DNA from: Anolis sagrei | Lineage: Eukaryota > Chordata > Lepidosauria > Squamata > Anolidae | NCBI RefSeq assembly: GCF_037176765.1 | Contig: NC_090034.1 | Location: 95,084,500-95,148,499, forward strand | DNA length: 64,000 bases | Direction: 5' to 3' | Made by a program: the position numbers and the translations under genes | Shown here: positions 1-13,300 of the stretch, one piece after another | Position numbering within the stretch: position 1 is the first letter of the stretch | Layout: the number at the start of each line of letters is the position of its first letter | The notes under the pieces: model-generated | The model's input: the letters and a program-made list of their open reading frames with translations, nothing else | What the model was told of the DNA's origin: nothing | The model's database searches: none

Positions 1-317
1 CCAAAAAATTTTTTTCTTGATGTCTTCATTTTTAGGCCTGTTTCTGAGGTTATTTGGGATGCCTATTTAGAAACCACATCAGCTCTAGATTATTAAATAT
101 GGTTTTCTGTAGGTGAGCAGATGACGACTACTGGATGGCATATGTTTTGTATTAAATACAAATAAGATACAAATAAAATTACCTTAATTGAGGCATCAAG
201 AGGTTAAATGTTTTTGAATATTTACATAAACCTGTAATTTAAGATAAGACTGCCCAACTCTGATTAAACCATTCTGACCTTCTTCGATGTAAATGTGCAG
301 GCATTTTCTTCCAATAA
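1..317. other. ETHE1 intron 5 sequence, no recognised element
   Basis: AT-rich intronic sequence. The block at about 206-310, running into an AATAA-rich tail, resembles the 3' end of a LINE, but I cannot name the family. Confidence 0.4.
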
Positions 318-605
318 AAATAAATAGAGTAAAATAATAAAGGTAATAACAATAATAGAGTAAAAAAATGAAATGTAATATTAACAATAATAATAAATAG
401 AGTAAAATAATAAATGTAATAATAACAATAATAGAGTAAAATAATAAATGTAATAATAACAACAATAATAGGGTAAAATAATAAATGTAATAATAACAAT
501 AATAATAGAGTAAAATAATAAATGCAATAATAATAATAAAGTAAAATAATAAATGTAATAATAATAATACATTTATTATGTATTTATAACAGAGTAAAAT
601 AATAA
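318..605. repeat. AT-rich minisatellite, about 36-bp unit
   Basis: Eight copies of a unit beginning GAGTAAAATAATAAATG recur at about 327, 358, 397, 434, 470, 506, 539 and 591, mostly 31-39 bp apart, joined by AATAAC/AATAAT runs. It probably grew from a LINE tail. Confidence 0.85.
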
Positions 606-607
606 AT

Positions 608-706
608 AATCTTGACACGAATATAAGCCAAGGGGGACTTTTTCAGCCTTAAAAAAGGTCTGAAAAACTAGGCTTATACTTAAGTATATACAGTAACTTT
701 CCCCTT
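608..706. repeat. Hairpin MITE
   Basis: Inverted arms AAGCCAAGGGGGACTTTTTC and its near complement GAAAAACTAGGCTT flank a short loop. Foldback elements like this are common in squamates; the autonomous partner is not identified. Confidence 0.6.
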
Positions 707-884
707 TAAGAAGTAGATCAGGAGAGGTCATTCGATGCATAGTCTCAGAGCTAAAGATCTTCAGATGTCAATGAGACAGATGATGCTTCTGACCTGATCA
801 GGCTACTAAGGCAGGTGGAATTGGAGTCAGCTAGAGAGTCATAGGTTCCCCAGCCCTGCTCCTGCACGGGATTCAGAAACTCAC

Positions 885-974
885 CTGTATAGTCATGGGC
901 AGGGTAGATCAGGCAGTCTCCAGGAAGCGTGAAGATTTTCTCATGGACCGACCGGTAGAGGGTATTTGGGCAAC
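885..974 (-). CDS. ETHE1: ETHE1 exon 5
   Basis: Reads (G)[20 protein letters not shown] and on to YPAHDYT plus one base, then GTGAGT. It aligns with human [20 protein letters not shown]. No match to the next human exon was found between 1 and 884. Confidence 0.96.
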
Positions 975-3900
975 CTGAGGCAACAAAGGAAACCAACTAG
1001 GTTAAGAGCCTCCAAGGAGTTCTTCCTCCAACCTTTGCTCCTTTGGCAAAACAGAACACCCACTCGGTCAAAAAGTTTCACTCATTTCTCCTGAGCTTTC
1101 CAACAAAGAGCAAATGAGTTCAGTGGGCCCTGCTCTTGACTGTGTGTCCCTGGCCTTGCTCCTGATCAGAGTTTGGAAAAGTCCACTGTGAGGCTACAAC
1201 AGTCAGAATTGCTTGACTAGTGTGTCCATCCCAGTGGCTCTGGAAGTTTCCCAATAGATCCAGCCCCACAAAGAAAGCCCACCTAGCTAGGAACATCTCC
1301 ACTCAACTCTTCTAAGCAATGCAGTGGTTCTCGGGCTTTGTCCTTCTAGATCAGGCATGGACATACTTGGGCCCTCCAGGTGTTTTGGACTTCAACTCCC
1401 ACAATTCCTAACAGCCAGTAGGCTGTTGGGAATTGTGGGAGTTGAAGTCCAAAACACCTGGAGGGCTCAAGTTTGCCCATGCCTGATCTAGATGTTAGAA
1501 TCTATCATCATTTGGCCATGCTTCCTAAAGTTAACATCTGACATGGTAGCCATTTGAAAGAGTTCATTCATGTTGAAGGTAGAACAAGTTTTCTGCTGCT
1601 CTAAGACATAGAATGATGGATTCAAATTACAGGAAGAGGGAGGGCAGGTGACCATCTGCCAGGAGTGATTTGACTGTGCACTGCTGCATGCTTGAAAAAA
1701 TGGCCCTTGGGGACTTTTCCAACTCTGTGATCGACTAACACTGTAGGTTGTCGAAGGCTTTCATGGCCAGAATCACTGGGTTGCTGTGAGTTTTCCGGGC
1801 TGTCACCTATGATCGCCAGAAATGTGTCATGGCAAACTACATATGGAAGGAAAAAGGGAGAATAAGAAAGAGGAAAACACACACAGAGAGAATAACAAAT
1901 TGATCCACAAAAACAGAGATCAAGGCCATTGTGTTGTCAAAGGCTTTCATGGGTGGAATCACTGGGTTGCTGTGAGTTTTCCAGGCTGTATGGCCATGTT
2001 CCAAAAGCATTCTCTCCTGACATTTTGCCCACATCTATGGCAGGCATCCTCAGAGGTTGTGCGGTCTGTTGGAAACTAAGCAAGTAAGGTTTATATATCT
2101 GTGGAATGTCAGGACAGTAAATAAAGAGCAAAACTCAGGACAGTAAATAAAATCGGGACAGTAAATAAAGAGCAACATTCAAAAATCTGGGGAATTCCAG
2201 ACAAGAATCAATCAGGGCCAACTAACACCTCTCAACAAAAGATTCCCCCAGGCAGGAAGCAGCCAGGCTTTGAAGCTGCAAGCCATTAAATGCTAACTTA
2301 TTGCAACATTCATATCTGTCTCAAGCAGACAAGAGTTCTTTCTCCCACCCTGGACATTCCATCTATATAAATAAAAATGTAATGTTCGTTTGTGGGATTA
2401 ACATAACTCAAAAACCACTGGATGAATTGACACCAAATTTGGACACAATACACCTATCAGGCCAAGGAATGAGCATCACTAATAAAAACACTGGCAAACA
2501 CAGAAGAGACTTAAAAAGCCAAAAAATAAAAAAATACGTTACAATGCATGTGCAAAACCACATATAAACACATGCACACATATATATACACACATATGCA
2601 CACACATGCAGATTTGGCCACAGCAGCGCATGACAGGGGACAGCTAGTAGATATATAAACCCCACTTGCCTAGTTTCCAACAAACCCCTCAACCTCCAAG
2701 GATGCCTACCATAGAAACGTCAGGAGAGAATGCTTCTGGAACATGGCTTTATAGCCCGGAAAACTCCACAGCAACCCAGTAACACTGTAGGACCTCCATA
2801 CCTTGCTGAAAATCTGTCCGTCCACAGCCTCGGATCAGCAAAGCATCCCCAGTGAAGGCCATCCCTTTGTCATTCAGCACATAGGTCAAGCAGCCATTTG
2901 TGTGCCCAGGGGTGGCACGGGCCTCCAAGGCCTGCAAAAAACGCAAGGCATAGCAAGACATTGAAGCCTTAAGTGCTGTTTCTACACTAGGATGATCCCA
3001 TTGCCCAAAGTGGAATCCACGACATGCGAGTGTGGAGAAAAGTAAACTACAGACCACCTGCTGCAATGCAACCTGAGCCCTGCTACATACATAAAGGAGG
3101 ACCTTCTTGCGCCAACACCAGAGGCACTCCAAGTGGCCAGCTACTGGTCAAAGGACATTTAACTACCAAGCTTGCAAACTTTGTGTTTTTTGTTTGTTTG
3201 TTTGTTTGTTTGTTAAAAATGCAACACAACTGTTTGGTTTGCTCCTGACAGGATAAACAAAAAATGGAAAAGTATGAGGTAGATCCTATTAAATAAGAGG
3301 GCAGTGAGTGGTGTTGAGCAGGAGGTTATGACTCTCATAATCTGTCAGCCCAAGAGTTGTAGTCCAAATAAGTAAATATTCTAAGCTTTGCTTTGAACCC
3401 CAGCAATCATATTGGGTTTTAGAGATATAAGTGACGTACAAATGCCCCAAACTTCAGGAGATGCCCTTCCTGGATGAGGATATCGGCAGAAGCACCGCTG
3501 TCTTTGGCGATGACACTTCGGCAGCCTGGCAGCAGATCCTTCAGGAGTCCTGTGCCTGTGATGTGATCAGCATGGCAATGGGTGTTGACTGGGAAAGAGA
3601 AGGAAGACAAAGAGGGAAACCTTATTTTATTGCAGAATCATAGAATCAAAGAGTTGGAAGAGACCTCATGGGCCATCCAGTCCAACCCCCTGCCAAGAAG
3701 CAGGAATATTTCATTTAAATCACCCAATGCTGGACCCAAAAGTGCAGTGGCAAAATCTGGTCCCCTGGAATCCCAAATTGGCCCCAAAGAATTTCTCAAG
3801 TGGTCACATCCAACTCACAAATCCAAGATTAATAGGTAGTTCCTGCATTCAAATTTTCTCACCTAAGTAAAGGTAAAGGTTTTCCCTTGACATTAAGTCT

Positions 3901-4289
3901 AGTCGTGTCCAACTCTAGGGGTGGTGCTCATCGCAATGTCTAAGCCGAGTCTGCATTGTCTGCAGAAACCTCCAAGGTCATGTGGTCTGCATGACTGCAT
4001 GGAGCGTCATTACCTTCCCACCAAAGCGGTATCTATTGATCTACTCACATTTGCATGTTTTATTATTATTTTATTATTATTACTATTTAAACTGTTAGGT
4101 CGGAAGAAGCTGGAGCTAAGTGTAGGAGCTCACCCTGCTCCCCGGATTTGAGCCACTGACCTTTTGGTCAGCAAGGTCAGCATCTCAACAGCCAATACAG
4201 TCTTAGACACTTAGGAAGTGTCCGACATGTGATCCAATACAACAGCCAGCAGAGTGATCTTGTCTGCTGTGGACTCATCTTGTTGTGTT

Positions 4290-4334
<45 letters not shown>

Positions 4335-7300
4335 TTATACCCTGCCACCATCTCCCCAAGGGGACTCGGGGCAGCTTACATGAGGCCAAGCCCAACAATG
4401 CAATACATCAATATACAACAAAACACAGCAATGGAATATACAGAATAAAATACAATACAAAACCATTATAAATAGTACATCAACAATATAAAAATCACGA
4501 CATTTAAGACAAGGAAATCAACTTCATTTCTATACCACCCTATCAGGGAAGTACAACAAAAGATTGGCAAACATTCAATGCCTGAGAAACATAGCATAAT
4601 GCAGCACTTCAAATAATAAACAGAAAAATAGGCAACATCAGAATATATTTATAAAATAACTCAAAATAGCAGGTGAGAAATTTAAATATACAACATAATT
4701 GGGACACATTTCTCTAATAAAATAATTGGGACACATTTACACATAAGACACATTTTAAAAGCAGCTGAAAAAGGTGGGATTTTGGTAGGGCTCAACATGA
4801 GACAAAACTCACCTGCATAGATCAAATTAAGCCCTAGTTGCTTCACCAGGGTTGAATCTCTCTTGGCCGTCTCCAGAACTGGGTCTATCAGAACTGCCTC
4901 CTTGGTTGTCACATCTGCCAGCAAGTAGGTATAGGTGAAGCTTGCTGATTCAAAAAGCTTGTAGGAATGGGACAAAAAGATATAGGATTAGCCCACAGAT
5001 GACACGGATGGGAAGCTCTGGTGACACACAAAAATGGATGTCTGCTCACTTCCTGAAGAAACATTTGATTTAGAGTTCTGAATGAGAAAAAGTGTAAAAT
5101 AATATTTGTTGTTGTCGTTGTGTGCCTCCAGGACACTTCTTGACATTCTCAGGCAACCATATCACAGGTTTTCATTGGCAAGATTTGTTCAGAGATGCCA
5201 TCATACTCAGAGGCTGAGAGCTTCGGACCCGCCTACCTTCATAACTGTATCTCTCTCCACGTACCAACCCGGGCCCTTAGATCTTTGTGGAGGCCCTCCT
5301 TTCACCCCTAACAATCTCACAAGCTCGTCTTGTGGGCACAAGGGAGAGAGCCTTTTCTTCTATGGCTCCCTGACTTTGGAACTCATTACCTGGAGAGATC
5401 AGGAAAGCCCCTTCACTAGAAACGTTAAAAAAGAACCTTAAAACCTGGCTCTTCCTCTGTGCACAATATGACACCATTGCACCCCTCAACGCTTCTGTCA
5501 CTGGAATACACGCCCTCCAAATGGGAAATTTAGCTTCACAACTCTGTGTGTTTTTACGAGTTCCCTGCAAATAACTTGCTCCTATTTTATCTCATTAGAG
5601 TCTTTTAATAATTTTATCCTGTACTTGTGCCCCGGCCCATTGTTATTGTGATTTTGCTTATTGGAATGTTATTTTATGACTGTGTTTTTATATATATCTA
5701 TATATATTCCATTTATGTAATTTTGATGATGTTGTTTGTTGTTTATGCTCTAGTTTTATTTTGCTGTAATATATTGTCTGGGCTTGGCCCCATGTAAGCC
5801 ATTCCGAGTCCCCATTGGGGAGATGGTGGGGGGGGGGGGGGTTTAAATAAAGATGATGATGATTATTATTATTGCCCAAGGTAACCTAATGGGTTTCTGT
5901 GCCCAAGGTGAGATTCGAACCCTGGTCTTCAGAACCATAGCCCAACACTCAAATCATTAGACCATGCTGGCTCTTCTAACAGAATACACTTCCATCCTCT
6001 ATATGTATTTGACGGATTTGTATCCTGATTTTTTATAAACAGAACATATCCTCATTGAATAATAATAATAAACGTTTATTTATACCCCGCTATCATCTCC
6101 CGCAGGACTCGGTGCGGCTTACAAGAGGCCAAGCCCAAATACCTCAGAAACTTGAACTTGAAGACTTGAACAATGATATCACACTGGTTTTAATCTAAGG
6201 ACATGCTTAGTTTGGTTTCCTTGTTGTTGCCGTGTGCCTTCAAGTCATTTCCAACTTATGGCAACCTAAAAGTGAATCAATCATGGACTTTTCTGAGGCT
6301 GAGAATGTGTGACTTGCCCAGGGTCACCAAGTATCTTTCCATGGCTGAGTGAGGAAACAAAGCAAGATCCCCATAATTTGACACTCCAGGCATTACACCA
6401 AGCTGGGATTGATACCAATTTTTTTTTTTCAGAATTTGCATAAAAAAATTAAAGACATTGCAATTAGTTAAATCTGTAATTGCCGGTAGCTATTTCATTT
6501 CATATGTACATAAGTCTCTTGATGTGGCAAGTCTCTTGATGTGGCAAGTTTTCTGATGTTGGCAATGAACTTTTCTAATGCTTCAAGCTTTATCTTCAGA
6601 CATTTTACAGCCTCCTCCTATCAGTATTTTCCAGTGTTCGTAAATATCCATATCAATGTTATCACACATAATTTCCCATATGTTGAAGTTGAATGGCAAA
6701 TGAATTGAGATGATATACTTAATCATCACCCAAATTCTATCACACCATGAAATGAGCAGATAATTGAAATGTTAAGAGGCTGCATAATATTATGCAACAT
6801 GATTTTTGTTCCCAGGTTATAAATGTCATTTCCTTATTGGCTCTATTATAAAAACATTTGCGTAAGGTAAAGGCAAAGGTTTCCCCTGACATTAAGTATA
6901 GTTGTGTCTGACTCTGAGGGTGATACTCATCTCTATGTCTAAGCTGAACAGTTGTCCATAGACACCTCCAAGGTGATGCGGCCAGCATGACTGCATGGAG
7001 CGCCATTACCTTCCTGCAGAAGCAGTAACTATTGATCTACTCACATTTGTATGTTTTCGAATTGCAAGACTGGCAGAAGCTGGCGCTAACAGAGGGAGCT
7101 CACCCTGCTCCCCGGATTTGAACTGCCCACCTTTCAGTCAACAAGTTCACCAGCTCAGCGGTCTAACCTGCTGTGCCACCAGGGGCATTGAATGTTTGCC
7201 TATCTGTGTATGTTGCAATCTGCTCTGAGTCCCCTTGGGGAGATAGAGCAGAATATAAATAAAGTGTATTATTATTAATCTGGTGCTCCTCAACGCTATC

Positions 7301-10300
7301 TTTGTAGTCCTCAACATCTCCAAATTACCCTTTTTTCTGGGGATGGGGGAGGATGGAGGAGTGAATAAAACATATTTCTTATTTCAAAATGACAGGTAGA
7401 ATTCCAATTGACTCACTTTTAGATTGGGGAACTTTTGGCACTGCGCGGAGGGTTTCAGGAACAGACCTATCCCACTTCAATCCAACAGCAATGTCAAGGA
7501 ATATTAAGAAACTGCAAACTCAAAAAAGTTTCTGGGAGATGAGTGGAAAGATTTTAAAATGTAGGCAATTCCCTAGTTTTGAACAAGATAACTTCTGTAG
7601 GCTTCCTCTTGAATTAGTATGTATATATGTTTAAATGTTACTCCAGCCATATAGTTTTAGACAGCATAGGGAAGGGTTAATATCCCTTCGGTGTTTGTTT
7701 TGCTGTCTCTGCCCCTGTTCAGAAGATTTGCTGCACTTTCTCTCCCTGTACTAACAGGATTTTGAAAGATCTGGTTTGTTATGGAAACAAGGATTGGGGA
7801 TAAGTCTTCAGTTGAGACACCTTTCCCCCATGATAACTCTTCCAGGAGCGAATTTCCCTTCCGATGGGGAGATTTCTCTCACTTCCTGTTGTATCATCCC
7901 CATTCTCAACTATGAGTAGTTTGTATATATTTATAACCAGGGAACTGCCTGTATTTGAAAAAAAATATGAAAAATTGGTTTGTTGTCATCAGGAAACCCT
8001 GATGTATTCTGGACTCTCACGGAGCTTTTTGATCATAAAGTTTCTCCTTGCTACAAGCTCATATCAACTGCTGGATCTAGCTGTTCCTTCAACAGCCTGA
8101 CTTTACACCCTTTATCTTGCTCTAACATATCTTCTCTCATGAGCTTTGCTCCTCCATCGTCCTTGCTACCCTAGAAGGCCCCTTGATCCCTCTGCCCTTT
8201 CTTCCCTGGGGCGCCCAAGGCACCTGAGCAATTCCACCTCTACAACCCTCTCTGCACAATCCACATTTTCAGGTAATCTTGAGTGCAGCATGGATTGTAC
8301 CTCCTAGCATCCCTCATTATTGGGATGTTGGCTAAAGCTACTGGAAATTGCAGTCCAGCAACATCTAGAGAAGTGGTTCTCAACCGTCCTAATGCCGTGG
8401 CCCCTTAATACAGTTCCTCACGTTGTGGAGACCCTCAACCATAAAATTATTTTTGTTGCTACTTCATAACTGTAATTTTGCTACTGTTATGAATTATCAT
8501 GTAAATATCTGATATGCAGGATGTATTTTCATTCACTGGACAAAATTTGGCACAAATACCCAATACGTCCAAATCTGAATAATGGTGGAGTTGGGGAAGG
8601 GATTGATTTTGTCATTTGGGAGTTGTAGTTGCTGGGATCTATAGTTAACCTACAAACAAAGAGAATTCTGAACTCCATCAATGATGCAATTGAACCAAAC
8701 TTGGCACAGAGAACTCCCACGACCAACAGAAAATACTGGAAGGGTTTGGTGGGCATTGACCTTGAGTTTTGGAGTTGTACTTCACCTACATCCAGAGAGC
8801 ACTGTGGACTCAAACAATTATGGATCTGGACCAACTGTGGCACACATACTCAATATGACCAAATGTGCACACTGGTGGAGTTTTGGGAAAATAGAGCTTG
8901 ACATTTGGGAGTTGTAGTTGCTGGAATTTATAGTTCACCTACAAACAAAGAGCATTCTGAACCCCATCAACGATAGAACTGAGCCAAACTTCCCACACAG
9001 GTCCCCACGACCAACAAAAAACACTGTGTTTTCTGATGGTCTCTGGCTATCTCTTAGACACTCCCTCACAACTCCCCCCCCCCCCCCCAACGGTCCCAAC
9101 CTCCAGGTTGAGAAACGCTTATCTAGAGGGCTGCATGATATCCATCCCTGCCTCAAATTTGCATGTTTATATGCATTGTATGTCTTACTCAACACTTAAC
9201 CAAGGGCTCTTCCTCAATAAAAGACCTTAGCACTTTGACACAAATTCTATGCTAGTTTCTTTTGCTTTTCAGACTCCTCTGTGCCTCTAGATTTTGAAAA
9301 AAATGGCTTGTTGTAGAAACCAGGATGGATGGCAATGCTTCAGTGGAGACACCTTTTCCCTGTGATAATAACTCCTCCAAGAATGAATTTCCCTTCCTAT
9401 GAATAGATTTTTCTCACTTTCTGTTGTCTCTTAATTATGAGTCATTTGTAAGTCAGATGTTTGTAACTCAGAGACTGCCTGTATTGTATTGTATTGGAGA
9501 AATATTATTATTGTAAGAACTTGGAAAAAAGGTAATAAGACTGGAAGAGCTAAGATGAGACATTTTGCTACCCGATGCATCGAAAAGCACCCTCCTCCAA
9601 ATATACAAATTCAAGTCTGCAGAGTCAAGACAAGGTAATATTTACAGGACTAGTCAGGGACATGGGAGATCTGAGTTCGAATCCTTGGAATCATGAAATT
9701 CGCAGGCTGATCTCGAATCCCTCGCAGACCTACCAATAAGACAAGCAGGGATGTTGTGAGAATAATGTGAGTCAAGAGATAAGAGCGATGTGTGTCACCT
9801 TGCCAGCACTGGAGGAAAGTGCAGTTATAAATCTAGAAATAAAACAAGCGCAAATAGACACAGCACTCTAAGGAAGTAAAATGATTTTGTTGCATGATGC
9901 AGAAAAATCCAGAAGCCATTTCACTGCTCCTTGCAGAAAAGATAAATACAATCAAAGAGCATTCTGAACTCCATCAACGATGGAATCTAATTAAACTTGG
10001 CACACAGAACTCCCATGACTAACAGAAAATACTGGAAAGGTTTGGAGGGCATTGACCTTGAGTTTGGGAGTTATAGTTCACCTACACTGTGTGGACTGAA
10101 ACAATGATGAATCTGGACCAATCTTGGCACGAAAACTCAATATGCTGAAATGTGACAACTGGTGGAGTTTCGAGAAAACAGACCTTGACATTTGGGAGTT
10201 GTAGTTGCTGAGATTTATAGTTCACCTACAATCAAAGAGAATTCTGAACCCCACGACAGAATTAGGCCAAACTACCTCCACAGAACCCCCATGACAAACA

Positions 10301-13300
10301 GAAAATATTGTGTTTTCTGATGGTTTTGGCGATCCCTCTTACACCCCCCTCGTGACCCCCCCCCCCGGGGTCCTGGCCCTCAAACGCTGCCCTAAGAGAT
10401 TTGAATACAGAATCGGAAGTCCACAATTCCTAATGTGTTTTGTCAATTGAACTAGCCAAGACATCTGATGTTGATTTTTTTGGTCTGCTCTAACAGGCAT
10501 GAGCATAATGTATACAATTCTAGACATCTATCTTATAGTGTATATGCCAATAGTCTAAACTCCAGAAAAAAAATCTGAAATCCCAAATATTTCTGCTTCC
10601 AAACATTTCAGACAAGGGTTACTCAACCTGTATATGGAATTCTTCAAAGAGGTTGCAAATTGAGAGCCACTCCCTACTATAATCGCCTTCTAATCAAGGC
10701 GAAAGAAGAAAGCGCAAAAGCCGGGTTGCAGCTAAACGTCAAAAAAACCAAGATTATGGCAACAAGAATGATTGACAACTGGAAAATAGAGGGAGAAACC
10801 GTGGAGGCCGTGACAGACTTTGTATTTCTAGGTGCAAAGATTACTGCAGATGCAGACTGTAGCCAGGAAATCAGAAGACGCTTACTTCTTGGGAGGAGAG
10901 CAATGTCCAGTCTCGATAAAATAGTGAAGAGTAGAGACATCAGACTGGCAACAAAGATCCGCCTAGTCAAAGCCATGGTATTCCCTGTAGTAACCTACGG
11001 ATGTGAGAGCTGGACCTTAGGGAAGGCTGAGCGAAGGAAGATAGATGCTTTTGAGCTGTGGTGTTGGAGGAAAGTGCTAAGAGTGCCTTGGACTGCGAGA
11101 AGATCCAACCAGTCCATCCTCCAGGAAATAAAGCCCGACTGCTCACTGGAGGGAAAGATACTAGAGACAAAGTTGAAGTACTTTGGCCACATCATGAGGA
11201 GACAGGAGAGCCTAGAGAAGACAATTATGCTGGGGAAAGTGGAAGGCAAAAAGGAAGAGGGGCCGACCAAGGGCAAGATGGATGGATGGCATCCTTGAAG
11301 TGACTGGACTGACCTTGAGGGAGCTGGGGGTGGTAACGGCCGACAGGGAGCTCTGGCGTGGGCTGGTCCATGAGGTCACGAAGAGTCGGAGACGACTGAA
11401 CGAATGAACAACAACAACCCTACTATAAGAATTTTATGGTCCTCATTCAATTTCCCTTCAATTCCAAATATTTAACACTGTAGTACCTTGAAGCTTCAGT
11501 TCAGCATTTAGAAATGCAGCAGAGGACTACAAAGAAAAGAGCCAAGACATGCTACCAAACAGAGCAATTAGAATAGCTTCAGGGTGAATGATTTGCAAAG
11601 TCTTCTTCCTGGCAACGCTAGAAAGAACTTATTTTGAGGGATGCTTTTGGCTTCTATAGCCCTCAACTACTCCTCCATATATATACTCCTCGGGCTGCAA
11701 TGAACATGCAAAACAGTGTAGCTATATGTTGAACTAGGATTTTCCAAGTCCGGAGTTTGGATTCAATGAAAACTCACTGAATAACCTTGGGCAGGTCACT
11801 CTCTCTCAGACCCAAAAGGGGAATGCACTGGCAAACTTCCTTTGACGAAACCTTGCCAAGAAAACTCTAGGGTCACTGGAAGGTGAAGTCGTCTAAAATA
11901 ACAACTCATAGCAACATGATGCAAGTTTTAGGAAGTGAAGCAAAATCTCCATCTCCTGATTACCAGCTCCACCCTGCACCAATCTGCCATATCCTGACCT
12001 TAAACCAGAGCTTTCCAAACTTTCCATGTTGGTAACACGCTTTTTAGACATGCATCCTTTTGCAACACAGTAATTCAGTTTTTGTACCAAACTGGAGGTT
12101 AAACCAACCTCTTATAAGAGTTTAATACTATGGAATTGGCACACAGAGCCCCCATGACCAGCAAAAAAATACTGGAGGTCTTTGGGGAAAATTCACCTTG
12201 ATTTGGGGGAGTTGTAATTCACCGACATCCAGAGTGTACTGAGAACCCAAACACTGACGGATCAGGACCAAACTTGGCACACATAACTGATATGCCGAAA
12301 TTTGATTACTGGAGGGGTTTAGGGGGAACTGACCTTCTTTTCTGGGAGTTGTAGTTCACCTACCATCAGAGTAACTGTGACCTCCACTGATGATGGTCCT
12401 GGTCCAAATTGGGTACACAGAACCGCCATGAATAACTCAACCTACTGGAGGGGTTTCAGGAGCCTGACTCACCGTAGTAGGAGTTGTAGTTTACCCTACA
12501 TCCAGAGAGCACACTGAACCCCACCGACAATGCATCTAGAGCAAACTTGCCCAACATAATGAATTTTAAATACTGTTGGAGTTTTTCGGGTTTAACCTGG
12601 CATGATGTGAGTTATAATTCACCCACAACCTTATGCATTTGGTATGATTAAAAACTGACTTTTCCAAATAACCTGGGCCACACTGGTACCCACGCTAGTA
12701 TCAAATAATCTTTACTATATAAATGATGTTTACACTTCTTATGTACTACAGTTGATTCTTTTCTAAACGTTTCCTTTCTAGCCGCTCCATAGGGTTCCTC
12801 ATAAACATCAGTGTCAACAAATTTTATTTTCTTAATTAGTGCTAATCACTTGCAGCTCAATCAACAGATGGTGGAAATTACAAAAGTTACAACACTTGAA
12901 CAACACCTGCACTACTCCAATTCTGTAGTGATCAAACCTCTTTCGCAGTTTCTAAACAGAGGCTCTGCTTTGTCAATCTTAATATCTGAGAGAAGCAGTA
13001 TATCACATATATGATTATTATTTAATAATTATTTATTGATAATTTATTATTATTATTATTATTTTACTGACACAAAAACACAGTATGTCACAACAAATGA
13101 GATCTATATGCTGGATTTCATATCACAAAATAATAATTATTATTATTATAATTATAATAATAATTATTATTATTATGTGCAATACACGGCTTTATTGCAT
13201 GCTTCCCACTTTAACATTTTAATACAGGTAGGAATTGTGCAATCCCCCTGATGTTGCTGGACTGTACTTCCAAGAATCCCAAACTTAGTTGTTAGGGTTG

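Noticed and set aside
885-996. Reading on past ETHE1 HDYTG into [10 protein letters not shown]
   Set aside because: A GTGAGT donor sits exactly there and the continuation has no match to ETHE1.
4254-4448. Poly-Asn or poly-Tyr proteins at ATT repeats
   Set aside because: Translations of TAA/ATT microsatellites (also 13036, 31194, 31164).
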